DNA of 15,217 nucleotides from an uncultured Paracoccus sp. GTDB lineage: Bacteria; Pseudomonadota; Alphaproteobacteria; Rhodobacterales; Rhodobacteraceae. This document shows positions 1 through 7,511 of the stretch, one piece after another. The stretch lies in NCBI GenBank assembly GCA_937859005.1, contig CALLYR010000085.1, forward strand, positions 1-15,217, given 5' to 3'. The translations under genes were made by a program, and so were the position numbers. Under the pieces are notes generated by a model, which saw only the letters and a program-made list of their open reading frames with translations, made no database searches and was not told the origin of the DNA. Every line of letters starts with the position of its first letter. The first letter of the stretch is position 1.

Positions 1-789
1 GGCATCGCTCGTGCTGTCGAGGGGGTGGATTTCGGGCCAGTCCAGCACCCCGGCCTGCCGCGTGACCTTGTCGCGGCCGGCAATCGCGTCCACCGCCAGC
101 ACCGGCACCCCGTTCTTCAGCGCCAGCACCGTGCCATGCAGCCGCGTCGTCACCAGTGCATCCAGCCGCGCGCAGATGGATTCGAATTCCGCCGCCGAGC
201 CGATCCCGCAACGGTTGGCTGATCGCGGCACCGTCGTGTCCAGTTCGACCACCGCGACGCCCGCCCGGCGCAGCAAGGCGCGCAGGCGTTCCTCGGCCTG
301 GTCGTGCAACTGGCGCGCCCCGTATTCGCGCTGCGACCGCACGAGGCAGAGCCCCACGACCGGGACCCGCTGTTCCCGCTGCAGAAAGCTCAGATCCGGG
401 CGCGTGGTGCGGTCGCTGTCGCGTTCCAGCAGCGCATCGAAGGGATTGCAGCCGGCCAGCGGCGCCACCATCGTCAGATTGATCCCGACATGCGTGCAAT
501 GGCGGAAGCGGCCGAAGACATGCGGATATTTTACCGGATAGTCGAGGCCATAAGGGCCGCAGACCACGATCAGATGCGTGAAATCGGCAGGGTCCAGACT
601 GGCGGCATCGACCCACGCAGGGTCCAGCCCCAGCAGGTCCAGCGTATAGGGCGCCACTGCGAAAGGCATGTCCAGGTCGCGCAGGCGATGTTCGACCTGG
701 TCCAGCACCTCGAGATCCCCGACGGTCGAGAAATGCCCGGTGACGAGGGCGCGGCGCGCATGACGCGGGGGCACGGGATTTGTGGACAC
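1..789 (-). CDS. Polysaccharide pyruvyl transferase family protein (3' end outside window)
   Basis: My reverse-strand translation gives 263 residues without a stop, running off the left edge, so the C-terminus is missing. The start is a GTG at 787-789, preceded by AGAGGAG about 5 nt upstream, a strong ribosome binding site. The main family signal is near residues 214-234: TTRLHGTVLALKNGVPVLAV, the conserved histidine-containing block of the polysaccharide pyruvyl transferase family (CsaB/ExoV/WcaK type). The N-terminal half contains HLIVVCGPYG-like and VGINLTMVAPLAG segments, consistent with the GT-B-like fold of this family. Family members transfer pyruvate from phosphoenolpyruvate to sugars of exopolysaccharide or cell-wall polymers, but many are uncharacterised. 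No glycosyltransferase or export gene is visible beside it. It lies 45 nt downstream of the peroxiredoxin gene on the same strand and could be co-transcribed. The family call is fairly sure; the substrate is unknown. Confidence 0.8.
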   Translation of the reverse strand, partial: MSTNPVPPRHARRALVTGHFSTVGDLEVLDQVEHRLRDLDMPFAVAPYTLDLLGLDPAWVDAASLDPADFTHLIVVCGPYGLDYPVKYPHVFGRFRHCTHVGINLTMVAPLAGCNPFDALLERDSDRTTRPDLSFLQREQRVPVVGLCLVRSQREYGARQLHDQAEERLRALLRRAGVAVVELDTTVPRSANRCGIGSAAEFESICARLDALVTTRLHGTVLALKNGVPVLAVDAIAGRDKVTRQAGVLDWPEIHPLDSTSDA

Positions 790-817
790 GAAGGCTCCTC
801 TGAAATCGGCTTTGCGG

Positions 818-829
818 CGCGGGCCCGCG
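818..829. repeat. Perfect 12-bp GC palindrome between peroxiredoxin and pyruvyl transferase genes
   Basis: CGCGGGCCCGCG reads the same on both strands. As RNA it could form only a 4-bp stem with a 4-nt loop, and no T-run follows on the minus strand, so it is not a convincing terminator. It lies in the 45-nt gap after the peroxiredoxin stop codon. It may be chance in such GC-rich DNA. Confidence 0.3.
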
Positions 830-834
830 TCCCG

Positions 835-1494
835 TCAGGCCCTTGCCGGCTGGGCGACAAAGCGCAGATAGGGTAGCCTCATGTCCACCTTGCCGAACTT
901 GGCTTCGGCCTGTTCGTCGGTCAGCGACAGGGCGGCGATCACGTCCTGGCCGGGAACCCAGTCGGCGGGCGTCGCGATCGGCACGCCGTCGGTGGCCTGC
1001 ACCGCGTCCAGCGCACGGATGATTTCGGCAAAGTTGCGACCCACCGACATAGGATAGGTCATCATCAGACGCACCTTCCTGTCGGGACCGATGATATAGA
1101 CGGTGCGAACCGCGGCGGTGTCGTTGGCGGTGCGGCCGCCGGGCAGATATGCCTCGGCGGGCAGCATGTCATAGGCTTTCGAGATGGCCAGCGAGGAATC
1201 GTCGGCCATCGGGAAATCCGCCGGGCATCCGGCCACGGTCTCGATATCGCGCTTCCATTTGCGATGGTCCTCGGCGCTGTCCACGGATACGCCCAGCACC
1301 TTGGTGTTGCGCTTCTCGAATTCGGGGACCAGCTGGGCCACCGCGCCGAATTCGGTCGTGCAGACCGGGGTGAAATCCTTGGGATGGCTGAAGATGATGG
1401 CATAGCCGCTGCCGATCCAGTCGTGAAAGCTGATCGGTCCGTCCGATGTCTCGGCCTTGAAATCGGGGGCGATGTCGTTGATGCGCAGGGCCAT
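835..1494 (-). CDS. 1-Cys peroxiredoxin, Prx6 family
   Basis: The protein has 219 residues, the usual length of bacterial Prx6-type enzymes. It is a thiol peroxidase of the cytoplasm that reduces H2O2 and organic hydroperoxides. The peroxidatic cysteine is C45 in the active-site block SHPKDFTPVCTTEFG (residues 36-50), with P43 and T42 of the PxxxT/SxxC motif in place and a conserved arginine at R130 (AVRTVYIIGPDRKVR). A second cysteine, C90 (AGCPADFP), is not in the position of a typical 2-Cys resolving residue. The long C-terminal domain with LPYLRFV near the end is typical of Prx6. I chose ATG 1492-1494 because MALRINDIAPDF matches the family N-terminus and a GAGGGA sits upstream; a longer open frame upstream to 1677 has no family support. 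The gene is divergent from the aldehyde dehydrogenase and upstream of the pyruvyl transferase. Confidence 0.93.
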   Translation of the reverse strand: MALRINDIAPDFKAETSDGPISFHDWIGSGYAIIFSHPKDFTPVCTTEFGAVAQLVPEFEKRNTKVLGVSVDSAEDHRKWKRDIETVAGCPADFPMADDSSLAISKAYDMLPAEAYLPGGRTANDTAAVRTVYIIGPDRKVRLMMTYPMSVGRNFAEIIRALDAVQATDGVPIATPADWVPGQDVIAALSLTDEQAEAKFGKVDMRLPYLRFVAQPARA

Positions 1495-1697
1495 GGGCGT
1501 TCCCTCGTGAAAGTTGACGTTGACGGGAACATAGGCCCGAACGGCGGGATTGCCAGCCCGGCCACGCGCCCCGGCGGGGCCGGGAAATTCGGACATAATG
1601 CCGACCGAACCCGCCAGAACGCCTGTCCTGTCGGTCTTGAAGCCGGGGAACCCCGATGCAACCTTGTGGCCGACCACGACATGCAGGAGAACGGGCG
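1495..1697. promoter_or_regulatory. Divergent intergenic region, peroxiredoxin / aldehyde dehydrogenase
   Basis: This 203-bp spacer must hold the promoters of both divergent genes. Two small dyads are visible: CCCGGCC at 1557-1563 with GGCCGGG at 1578-1584, and CGGGG-AA-CCCCG at 1644-1655. The second lies about 40 bp before the dehydrogenase start, where an operator could sit. I could not identify a convincing -35/-10 pair for either gene. The assignment as a regulatory region is inferred from gene orientation. Confidence 0.4.
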
Positions 1698-3155
1698 ATG
1701 GCCGATCTGGCGGACAAGCGCAAATTTCATATCGACGGCGAGTGGGTCGATCCCGTGCGCCCGAACGATCTTGAGGTGATCGACCCCAGCACCGAGGAAG
1801 CGGTCGCCGTGATCTCGGTGGGCGATCAGGCCGACACCGACCGGGCCGTTGCCGCGGCCAAGGCGGCGTTCCCGTCCTGGTCGCAGACCGCGCCCGAAGA
1901 ACGGCTGAAACATGTCGAGAAGATTCTCGAAGTCTACAAGCGCCGCAACGACGACGTGGCCGCGGCCATGACCCACGAGATGGGCGCCCCCACCGACATG
2001 TCGGTCGAGGATCAGGCCGGGTCCGGGTCCTATCACATCGAAACCTTCATCAAGTCCTTCAAGGACTTCGAATTCATCCGCCCGCTGGGCGATCACGCCC
2101 CCACCAGCATGGTCGCGTGGGAGCCGATCGGCGTGGTCGGCCTTATCACGCCGTGGAACTGGCCGATGAACCAGGTCACGCTGAAGGTGATCCCGGCGAT
2201 CCTGGCGGGCAACACCGTGGTGCTGAAGCCGTCGGAAATCGCCCCCCTGTCCAGCATGGTCTTTGCCGAGATCCTGGACGAGGCCGGACTGCCCAAGGGC
2301 GTCTTCAACCTGGTGAACGGCGACGGGCCGGGCGTCGGCACGCAATTGTCGGTCCATCCCGACGTGGACATGATTTCCTTCACCGGATCGACCCGCGCGG
2401 GCATCGCGATCACCAAGGCCGCGGCGGATACCGTGAAGAAGGTCGCGCTGGAACTGGGCGGCAAGGGCGCGAATCTGGTGTTTGCCGATGCCGACGACAA
2501 GGCGGTGGTGCGCGGCGTGCGGCATGTGTTCTACAACTCGGGCCAGTCCTGCAACGCGCCGACCCGGATGCTGGTCGAGCGCAGCGCCTATGAGCAGGCG
2601 ATCGAGACCGCCCGCCGCGTGGCCGAGGAAACCCGGGTCGCCAGCGCGCATGAGCCGGGCAAGCACATCGGCCCGGTGGTCAGCAAGCAGCAGTGGGACA
2701 AGATTCAGGACCTGATCCAGAAGGGCATCGACGAGGGCGCCCGCCTTGTCGCCGGCGGTCCCGGCCTGCCCGAAGGCGTCAATCGCGGCTATTTCGTGCG
2801 TCCGACCGTGTTCGCCGACGTGATCCCCGACATGGCGATCTTCCGGCAGGAAATCTTCGGCCCCGTGCTGTCGATCACGCCCTTCGATTCCGAAGAGGAG
2901 GCGGTCGAGATGGCCAACGATACGGTCTATGGCCTGACCAATTATGTCCAGACGCAAGACGGCGCGCGCCGCAATCGCCTCGCCCGGCAACTGAAATCGG
3001 GCATGGTGGAAATGAACGGCGTCAGCCGCGGCCGCGGCTCGGCCTTCGGGGGCGTCAAGGCCTCGGGCCGCGCGCGCGAGGGCGGCGTCTGGGGGATCGA
3101 GGAGTTCATGGATTCCAAGCAGATTTCCGGCTGGCACAAGGAGGCGGCGGAGTAA
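1698..3155 (+). CDS. NAD(P)-dependent aldehyde dehydrogenase family protein
   Basis: The 485-residue protein matches the usual size of the aldehyde dehydrogenase superfamily, which oxidises aldehydes to carboxylic acids in the cytoplasm. Visible motifs in order: TPWNWP at 151-156 with the oxyanion-hole asparagine N154, the cofactor-binding KPSE at 177-180, the FTGS turn at 228-231, LELGGK at 251-256 with the general base E252, GQSC at 282-285 with the catalytic nucleophile C285, and EIFGPV at 385-390. All catalytic residues are present. ATG 1698 is chosen because AGGAGA ends 7 nt upstream and MADLADKRKFHIDGEW fits the family start; an in-frame extension to 1656 lacks a ribosome binding site. 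It is monocistronic, followed by a rho-independent terminator. The substrate cannot be deduced. A role in oxidising an aldehyde whose acid is then activated by the neighbouring CoA ligases is possible but only inferred from proximity. Confidence 0.93.
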   Translation: MADLADKRKFHIDGEWVDPVRPNDLEVIDPSTEEAVAVISVGDQADTDRAVAAAKAAFPSWSQTAPEERLKHVEKILEVYKRRNDDVAAAMTHEMGAPTDMSVEDQAGSGSYHIETFIKSFKDFEFIRPLGDHAPTSMVAWEPIGVVGLITPWNWPMNQVTLKVIPAILAGNTVVLKPSEIAPLSSMVFAEILDEAGLPKGVFNLVNGDGPGVGTQLSVHPDVDMISFTGSTRAGIAITKAAADTVKKVALELGGKGANLVFADADDKAVVRGVRHVFYNSGQSCNAPTRMLVERSAYEQAIETARRVAEETRVASAHEPGKHIGPVVSKQQWDKIQDLIQKGIDEGARLVAGGPGLPEGVNRGYFVRPTVFADVIPDMAIFRQEIFGPVLSITPFDSEEEAVEMANDTVYGLTNYVQTQDGARRNRLARQLKSGMVEMNGVSRGRGSAFGGVKASGRAREGGVWGIEEFMDSKQISGWHKEAAE

Positions 3156-3173
3156 TCCCCCGCATCCCGCAGG

Positions 3174-3199
3174 AAGGGCGCGTCACCGCGCCCTTTTTT
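3174..3199 (+). terminator. Rho-independent terminator of the aldehyde dehydrogenase gene
   Basis: GGGCGCG (3176-3182) pairs with CGCGCCC (3187-3193) around a TCAC loop and is followed by six T residues (3194-3199). Two A residues before the stem can extend the pairing with the first two T. It lies 19 nt after the dehydrogenase stop codon and before the end of the convergent ligase gene. The minus-strand orientation has only two T residues, so it works mainly for the plus strand. Confidence 0.9.
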
Positions 3200-3221
3200 C
3201 ATGCCCGCGCGATGCCTGCGG

Positions 3222-4886
3222 TCAGGGCTGCGCCGGGCCTTCGCCCTGCAGGGCGGCCATGGCCTCGTCCCACAGCACGTCGCCGTATTCTTCGCGCAGG
3301 CGGGCCTTGACGACCTTGCCGGTTGCGCCCAGCGGCAGGGTTTCGACGAAGATCACCTTGTCGGGCACCTGCCAGCGCGGCACCTTGCCGTCGTAATGGG
3401 CCAGCAGTTCGGCCTCGGTCAGGTCGGCCTGCGGGCGCTTCTGGACGCACACCACCGGGCGTTCGTCCCATTTCGGGTGGCGCGCGGCGATGGCGGCGGC
3501 GTTCGCCACCTTGGGATGGGAAATCGCGATGTTTTCCAGATCGACCGTGGAAATCCATTCGCCGCCGGACTTGATGATGTCCTTGGCGCGGTCGCGGATC
3601 ACCATATAGCCGTCGGGGTCGAGGGTGGCGATGTCGCCGGTGTCGAACCAGCCGTCATACGTCAGCGCCGATTTTTCCTGTCCGAAATAGCTTTCGACGA
3701 CCCAATGCCCGCGGATCTGCAATTCGCCCTGGGTTTCGCCGTCCTGGGGCAGCAGATGGCCTTCGGCATCGACGATGCGCAATTCGACCCCGTAAAGCGG
3801 CCGCCCCTGCCCGTTGCCGATGCGGTCCCGTTCGGCGGCCGGCAGGGCGGCGTGCCTGGCAAGCGGCGCGTTCATCGTGCCCAGCGGGCTGGTTTCGGTC
3901 ATGCCCCAGGCGTGGATCAGTTCGACCCCGTATCTGTCGCGGAACACTGCGCGCATCGACGGCGGCAGGGCCGAGCCGCCGACCACCATGCGCTTCAGGC
4001 TTTCTGCCCTGGATCCGCTGGCCTCCAGCGCGTTCAGCAGGCCCATCCAGATCGTCGGCACCCCCGCGGCCAGCGTCACCCTTTCGTCGTCGATCAGGCG
4101 CGCAAGGCTGTCGCCGTCCAGCCGCGGCCCCGGCATCACCAGCCGCGCGCCCGTCAGCGCCGTGATATGGGGCAGGCCCCAGGCATTGACGTGGAACATC
4201 GGCACGACCGGCATCACCGAATCGGCCGCGCCGACCCCCATTCCGTCGGGCTGGTTGGCCGAGAGCGCATGCAGCAAGGTCGAGCGGTGCGTGTAAAGCA
4301 CCCCCTTGGGATTGCCCGTGGTTCCGGACGTATAGCAGAGCGAGGCGGGCGCTGTCTCCTCGACCTGCGGCCAGGCAAAGCCGGGATCGCCTTCGGCCAG
4401 CAGCTCGTCATGGAACAGAAGGCCGGGCAGGGCCGCGGCGGCCTCCTCGTCGCGTGGCCCCATCAGGACCAGCCCGCGCAGCGTTTCCAGCCGGTCGCGG
4501 ACCGCGGCCACCAAGGACACGAAGGTCCGGTCCAGAAACAGCATCCGGTCGTCGGCGTGGTTGACGATATAGACCAGCTGGTCCGGGGCCAGCCGCGGGT
4601 TCAGCGTGTGGCAGACCATGCCCGCGCCCGGCACGCCGAAATACAGTTCGAGATGGCGGCGGTTGTTCCAGGCCAGCGTGCCGATGCGGTCGCCCGGCGC
4701 CATCCCGCGCCGGGCCAGCGCCGATGCCAGGCGGCGCGCGTTTTCCGCCACCTGCGCCCAGGTGGTGCGTTCGAACCCGCCTTCGGTCAGGGCCGACACG
4801 ATCTCGGTGCCGCCGTGATAGCGGGCGGCATGGTCGATCAGCGAGGCGATCGACAGCGGTTGCATCATCATCCGGCCCAGAAACAT
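3222..4886 (-). CDS. Acyl-CoA ligase, AMP-forming (fatty-acyl / DmdB-like ANL family)
   Basis: The protein has 554 residues and is a complete ANL-superfamily enzyme: it adenylates a carboxylic acid with ATP and transfers the acyl group to CoA. Motifs: A3 P-loop YTSGTTGNPKG at 185-195, A5 WGMTETS at 327-333, A7 GWFDTGD at 412-418, RDRAKD around 431-436 followed by the hinge region IKSGGEWIS, and A10 LPLGATGK with the catalytic lysine K524. The N-terminus MFLGRMMMQPLSIASLIDHA is typical of the medium/long-chain fatty acyl-CoA synthases of Rhodobacterales that include the methylmercaptopropionate ligase DmdB, so this fixes ATG 4884-4886 over an in-frame extension to 4964. A purine-rich GGGGGAAGGG lies just upstream. 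It follows the response regulator by 68 nt on the same strand and may be part of that transcription unit. Fatty acid, branched-chain or methylthio-propionate substrates are all possible. Confidence 0.9.
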   Translation of the reverse strand: MFLGRMMMQPLSIASLIDHAARYHGGTEIVSALTEGGFERTTWAQVAENARRLASALARRGMAPGDRIGTLAWNNRRHLELYFGVPGAGMVCHTLNPRLAPDQLVYIVNHADDRMLFLDRTFVSLVAAVRDRLETLRGLVLMGPRDEEAAAALPGLLFHDELLAEGDPGFAWPQVEETAPASLCYTSGTTGNPKGVLYTHRSTLLHALSANQPDGMGVGAADSVMPVVPMFHVNAWGLPHITALTGARLVMPGPRLDGDSLARLIDDERVTLAAGVPTIWMGLLNALEASGSRAESLKRMVVGGSALPPSMRAVFRDRYGVELIHAWGMTETSPLGTMNAPLARHAALPAAERDRIGNGQGRPLYGVELRIVDAEGHLLPQDGETQGELQIRGHWVVESYFGQEKSALTYDGWFDTGDIATLDPDGYMVIRDRAKDIIKSGGEWISTVDLENIAISHPKVANAAAIAARHPKWDERPVVCVQKRPQADLTEAELLAHYDGKVPRWQVPDKVIFVETLPLGATGKVVKARLREEYGDVLWDEAMAALQGEGPAQP

Positions 4887-4920
4887 GGCCCTTCCCCCTG
4901 CGGTTTTGCGCGACTGTGCG

Positions 4921-4953
4921 GCGGCGGGGATGGACAGGCAAGCGCCCCGCCGC
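4921..4953 (-). repeat. 9-bp inverted repeat between response regulator and acyl-CoA ligase
   Basis: GCGGCGGGG (4921-4929) and CCCCGCCGC (4945-4953) form a perfect 9-bp stem with a 15-nt loop. The stem starts directly after the response regulator stop codon on the minus strand. No T-run follows, so it is not a classical terminator. It could weaken read-through into the ligase or protect the 3' end of the upstream mRNA. Confidence 0.5.
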
Positions 4954-4954
4954 G

Positions 4955-5665
4955 TCAGCCCCAATCGACCTCGGACAGAAAGATATAGCCCGCGCCATAG
5001 ATGGTCTTGATCAGCCGCGGATTGCGCGGATCCTCGCCCAGCTTGGTGCGCAGGCGCGAGATCCGCACGTCCATCGCCCGGTCGAAGCTGTCACCCGCAG
5101 TACCGCCCAGCGACTCCAGCATCTGCGCCCGGCTGATCAGCCGGCGCGGGCTGTCGAGAAACATCCGCAGCATTTCCGCCTCGGCATGGCTTAGCGGGGT
5201 CTCGGCGCCGTCCGGGGCGGTCAGGGAATAGCGGTCGAAATCGGCGGTCCAGCCGGAAAAGCGCGCCCTCTGGCCTGCGCGTGCCGTCTCGCGTCCCGGC
5301 TTGCGCAGGCGGGCGCGGATCCGGGCCACGACCTCGGCCGGATCGAAAGGCTTGGTCACGTAATCGTCCGCGCCCAGTTCCAGGCCCGTCACCCGGTCCT
5401 GCACCTGCGCGCGCCCCGAGATGATGATGATCGCGGCCCCCGATTCGGTGGCCAGCCGGTGCACGAGCGCCAGCCCGTCTCGGTCGGGCAGGCCAAGGTC
5501 GATCAGGCAGGCGTCCGGCGACATGCGGCGCAGCCCGGCCTCGAATTCGGTCGCGCGGGCGAAGGCGGCGGTGCGGAAGCCCGCATCCTCCAGCGCGGCA
5601 GCCAGCAGGCGGCGGATGTCGGGCTCGTCATCCAGGATGGCGATCAGCGGGGCCTCAGCGGTCAT
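4955..5665 (-). CDS. OmpR/PhoB-family response regulator transcription factor
   Basis: The 236-residue protein has the standard two-domain layout. The receiver domain (about 6-120) shows the acidic pocket LDDE at 11-14, the phospho-acceptor D56 in CLIDLGLPD, the switch serine/threonine region IIISG near 79-83, and the conserved K105 in DDYVTKPFDP. The C-terminal winged-helix DNA-binding domain (about 130-232) ends with the typical RLRTKLGEDPRNPRLIKTIYGAGYIF. This fits a phosphorylation-controlled DNA-binding regulator of the cytoplasm. Its ATG (5663-5665) lies inside the end of the hybrid kinase gene: the two overlap by 11 nt, indicating translational coupling and a cognate pair. Proteins of this class bind tandem direct repeats of about 11 bp, and such a repeat is visible in the spacer upstream of the kinase and the transporter operon. 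Control of that operon is therefore a reasonable inference. Confidence 0.94.
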   Translation of the reverse strand: MTAEAPLIAILDDEPDIRRLLAAALEDAGFRTAAFARATEFEAGLRRMSPDACLIDLGLPDRDGLALVHRLATESGAAIIIISGRAQVQDRVTGLELGADDYVTKPFDPAEVVARIRARLRKPGRETARAGQRARFSGWTADFDRYSLTAPDGAETPLSHAEAEMLRMFLDSPRRLISRAQMLESLGGTAGDSFDRAMDVRISRLRTKLGEDPRNPRLIKTIYGAGYIFLSEVDWG

Positions 5666-7511
5666 CGGCGATCCTTGCGAGTTGGGCCGCCAGGGTCGCT
5701 GCGGCGAAAGGTTTGGTCAGCACGGGGACGGGCAGGTCCCTGCGGTCCGGGTGGCCCGCGGGCAGCGCCGTCATCAGGATCAGCGGCAGGCCCCGACCCG
5801 CCAGCGCCGCCCCCGATCCGTCGCCCAGTTGCAGGTCGGACAGGATCAGCGACAGGCCGGGCAGGTCGGTCATCGCCTGCGCCTCGGAAAGCGAGCCTGC
5901 CTCGATCACCCGGTGGCCCATGCCGGTCAGCTGGCCGCGCACGGTTTCGCGGATGGCGTCGTCATCATCGACCAGCAGCACCATCCGCGGCGCGGCCTGG
6001 TGCCGCGGCAGGCGGATGCGCACCCGCGCGCCGCCCCCCGGCACATTGTCCAGCCGCAACGTGCCGCCCGCCAGCTTGGTCTGGTCATAGACCATCGGCA
6101 GCCCCAGCCCCGATCCCTGCCCGGATTTCGTGGTGAAGAACGGCTCGGTCGCCCGCGCCAATGCCTCGGGCGAAAAGCCGGGGCCGCTGTCGGTGACGGT
6201 CAGTTCCAGCCAGTCGCCCGCCGCCCCGGCCGCCAGCGCGATCCGGCCGCGGCCGTCCATGGCATCGCGCGCGTTCAGGATCAGGTTCAGCAGCGAATCC
6301 TGCAACGGGCCGGGGTCCAGCATCACCGGCCCCGGCGGCAGGTCGCACTCCACCGCCAGCACCACGCCCTCGCCCAGCGACGGCCGCGCCATCGCCGCCA
6401 GATCCGACAGCAGCGCTGCCAGATCCACGGGTTCGGGGGTCAGTTCCCGCGGGCCGGTGATCTTGCCGATCCGGTCGAGCAGCCGCGCCGCGGCCAGTGT
6501 GGCCTGCACGTCCGCCGCGGCCTGGGGGGGCAGGTCGGACCTCGCCAGCCGCCCCTGCAGCCCCAGGATGATGGTCACCAGATTGCCGAAATCATGCGCA
6601 AGGCCCGATGTCATCCGCGCCGCCAGCGCCCGGCGCGCGCCATGGGTCAGCGCCTCGCGCGCCTGAACCTCGGCGGTGACGTCGGTGGACAGGACATAGA
6701 CGCCCCCGCCGCCCCGCCCCGGCGCCAGGGCGATGCGGATGCGCCGGCCCGATCCGGCATGGGTGATCTCGAACACCTGCGGCTCTCCGGCAAGGGCCAG
6801 ATCGACATGGGGGCGGATGCGGTCGAAGGTTTCGCCCAGCATCTCGTCCCCGGTTCGGCCCACCACCGCCGGATCGACGCCCGGAAAGACCGCGCCGATC
6901 TGATGGTTGGAAAAGGTATAGCGGTAACCGGCGTCCATATGGGCGATATGGGCGGGCACCATCTCGACCACCTGGCGGGTATGGGCCTCGGTTTCGGTCA
7001 GGATGCGCTTGGCTTCCTCCAGCGCGGCATTGGTCGCGGCAAGCTGGCGGTTGGCGGCGGACAGCCGTTCGGCATGGGCCAGCACCTGCCCGGACAGTTC
7101 CGCCGACCGCGCCCGCAGCAGCTGTTCGGTGCGGCGGATGGCGGTGATGTCGGTATAGACGGCGACCCAGCCCCCCTGGCTCAGCGGCGCGCCCTCGACC
7201 GACACGATCGAGCCGTCGGGCCGGGTCCGTTCCAGGTAATGGGGCTGAAAGGTGCGCGCCTGCGCCACGCGGCTCTCGATCGCCTGTTCGATGTCGTCGG
7301 TCGGCCCGTATTCGCCGCGTTCGACCAGATATCTGATCGTCTCGGCAAAGCCCGTGCCCGGCCGCGTCAGTTCGTCGGGCAGATCGAACATGACCTGATA
7401 GGGCCGGTTGGACAGCGCCAGCCGCAGATCGGCGTCGAAGATCGAGATCGCCTGCTGGATCAGGTTCAGCCCGGATCGGGTCAGTTCGGCGCGGCTGTCG
7501 TCGGGGTTCAT
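5655..7511 (-). CDS. Soluble PAS-domain hybrid sensor histidine kinase / response regulator
   Basis: The protein has 618 residues. I see no signal peptide or membrane segment, so the sensor is probably cytoplasmic. Order of parts: a PAS-7-type domain at about 13-125 (LIQQAISIFDADLRLALSN), a helical, probably coiled-coil linker at about 126-180, a second PAS domain at about 181-285, a dimerisation helix with phospho-accepting H306 in SGLAHDFGN, an HATPase domain with N-box NLILNARDAMDG (N413), G1 box DSGPGFS (441-447), F-box and G2 box GQGSGLGLPMVY (464-475), and a C-terminal receiver at about 509-615 with DDDD at 515-518, phospho-acceptor D559 and K600. No HPt domain is present. ATG 7509-7511 is the only start before the PAS domain, but its ribosome binding site (AAAGG) is unusually close to the start codon. 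It is upstream of and overlaps the OmpR-type regulator. The ligand is unknown. Confidence 0.93.
   Translation of the reverse strand: MNPDDSRAELTRSGLNLIQQAISIFDADLRLALSNRPYQVMFDLPDELTRPGTGFAETIRYLVERGEYGPTDDIEQAIESRVAQARTFQPHYLERTRPDGSIVSVEGAPLSQGGWVAVYTDITAIRRTEQLLRARSAELSGQVLAHAERLSAANRQLAATNAALEEAKRILTETEAHTRQVVEMVPAHIAHMDAGYRYTFSNHQIGAVFPGVDPAVVGRTGDEMLGETFDRIRPHVDLALAGEPQVFEITHAGSGRRIRIALAPGRGGGGVYVLSTDVTAEVQAREALTHGARRALAARMTSGLAHDFGNLVTIILGLQGRLARSDLPPQAAADVQATLAAARLLDRIGKITGPRELTPEPVDLAALLSDLAAMARPSLGEGVVLAVECDLPPGPVMLDPGPLQDSLLNLILNARDAMDGRGRIALAAGAAGDWLELTVTDSGPGFSPEALARATEPFFTTKSGQGSGLGLPMVYDQTKLAGGTLRLDNVPGGGARVRIRLPRHQAAPRMVLLVDDDDAIRETVRGQLTGMGHRVIEAGSLSEAQAMTDLPGLSLILSDLQLGDGSGAALAGRGLPLILMTALPAGHPDRRDLPVPVLTKPFAAATLAAQLARIADDR

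Noticed and set aside
1495..1677. Possible 61-residue N-terminal extension of the peroxiredoxin
   Set aside because: Prx6 proteins begin near MALRINDIAPDF; the extension is Gly/Pro-rich, lacks family similarity and would occupy the divergent promoter region.
1065..3137. Long open frame on the minus strand, opposite the aldehyde dehydrogenase and running into the peroxiredoxin region
   Set aside because: It is antisense to a gene with full catalytic motifs, is rich in His/Arg/Gly/Asp without any family pattern, and is explained by high GC at third positions lowering stop frequency.
4887..4964. 26-residue N-terminal extension of the 554-aa ligase
   Set aside because: It overlaps the response regulator end and the inverted repeat; MFLGRMMMQPL matches the family start.
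3201..4988. Long plus-strand open frame opposite the 554-aa acyl-CoA ligase
   Set aside because: Mirror frame of a well-supported gene; low-complexity Arg/Gly/His/Gln composition and no domain.
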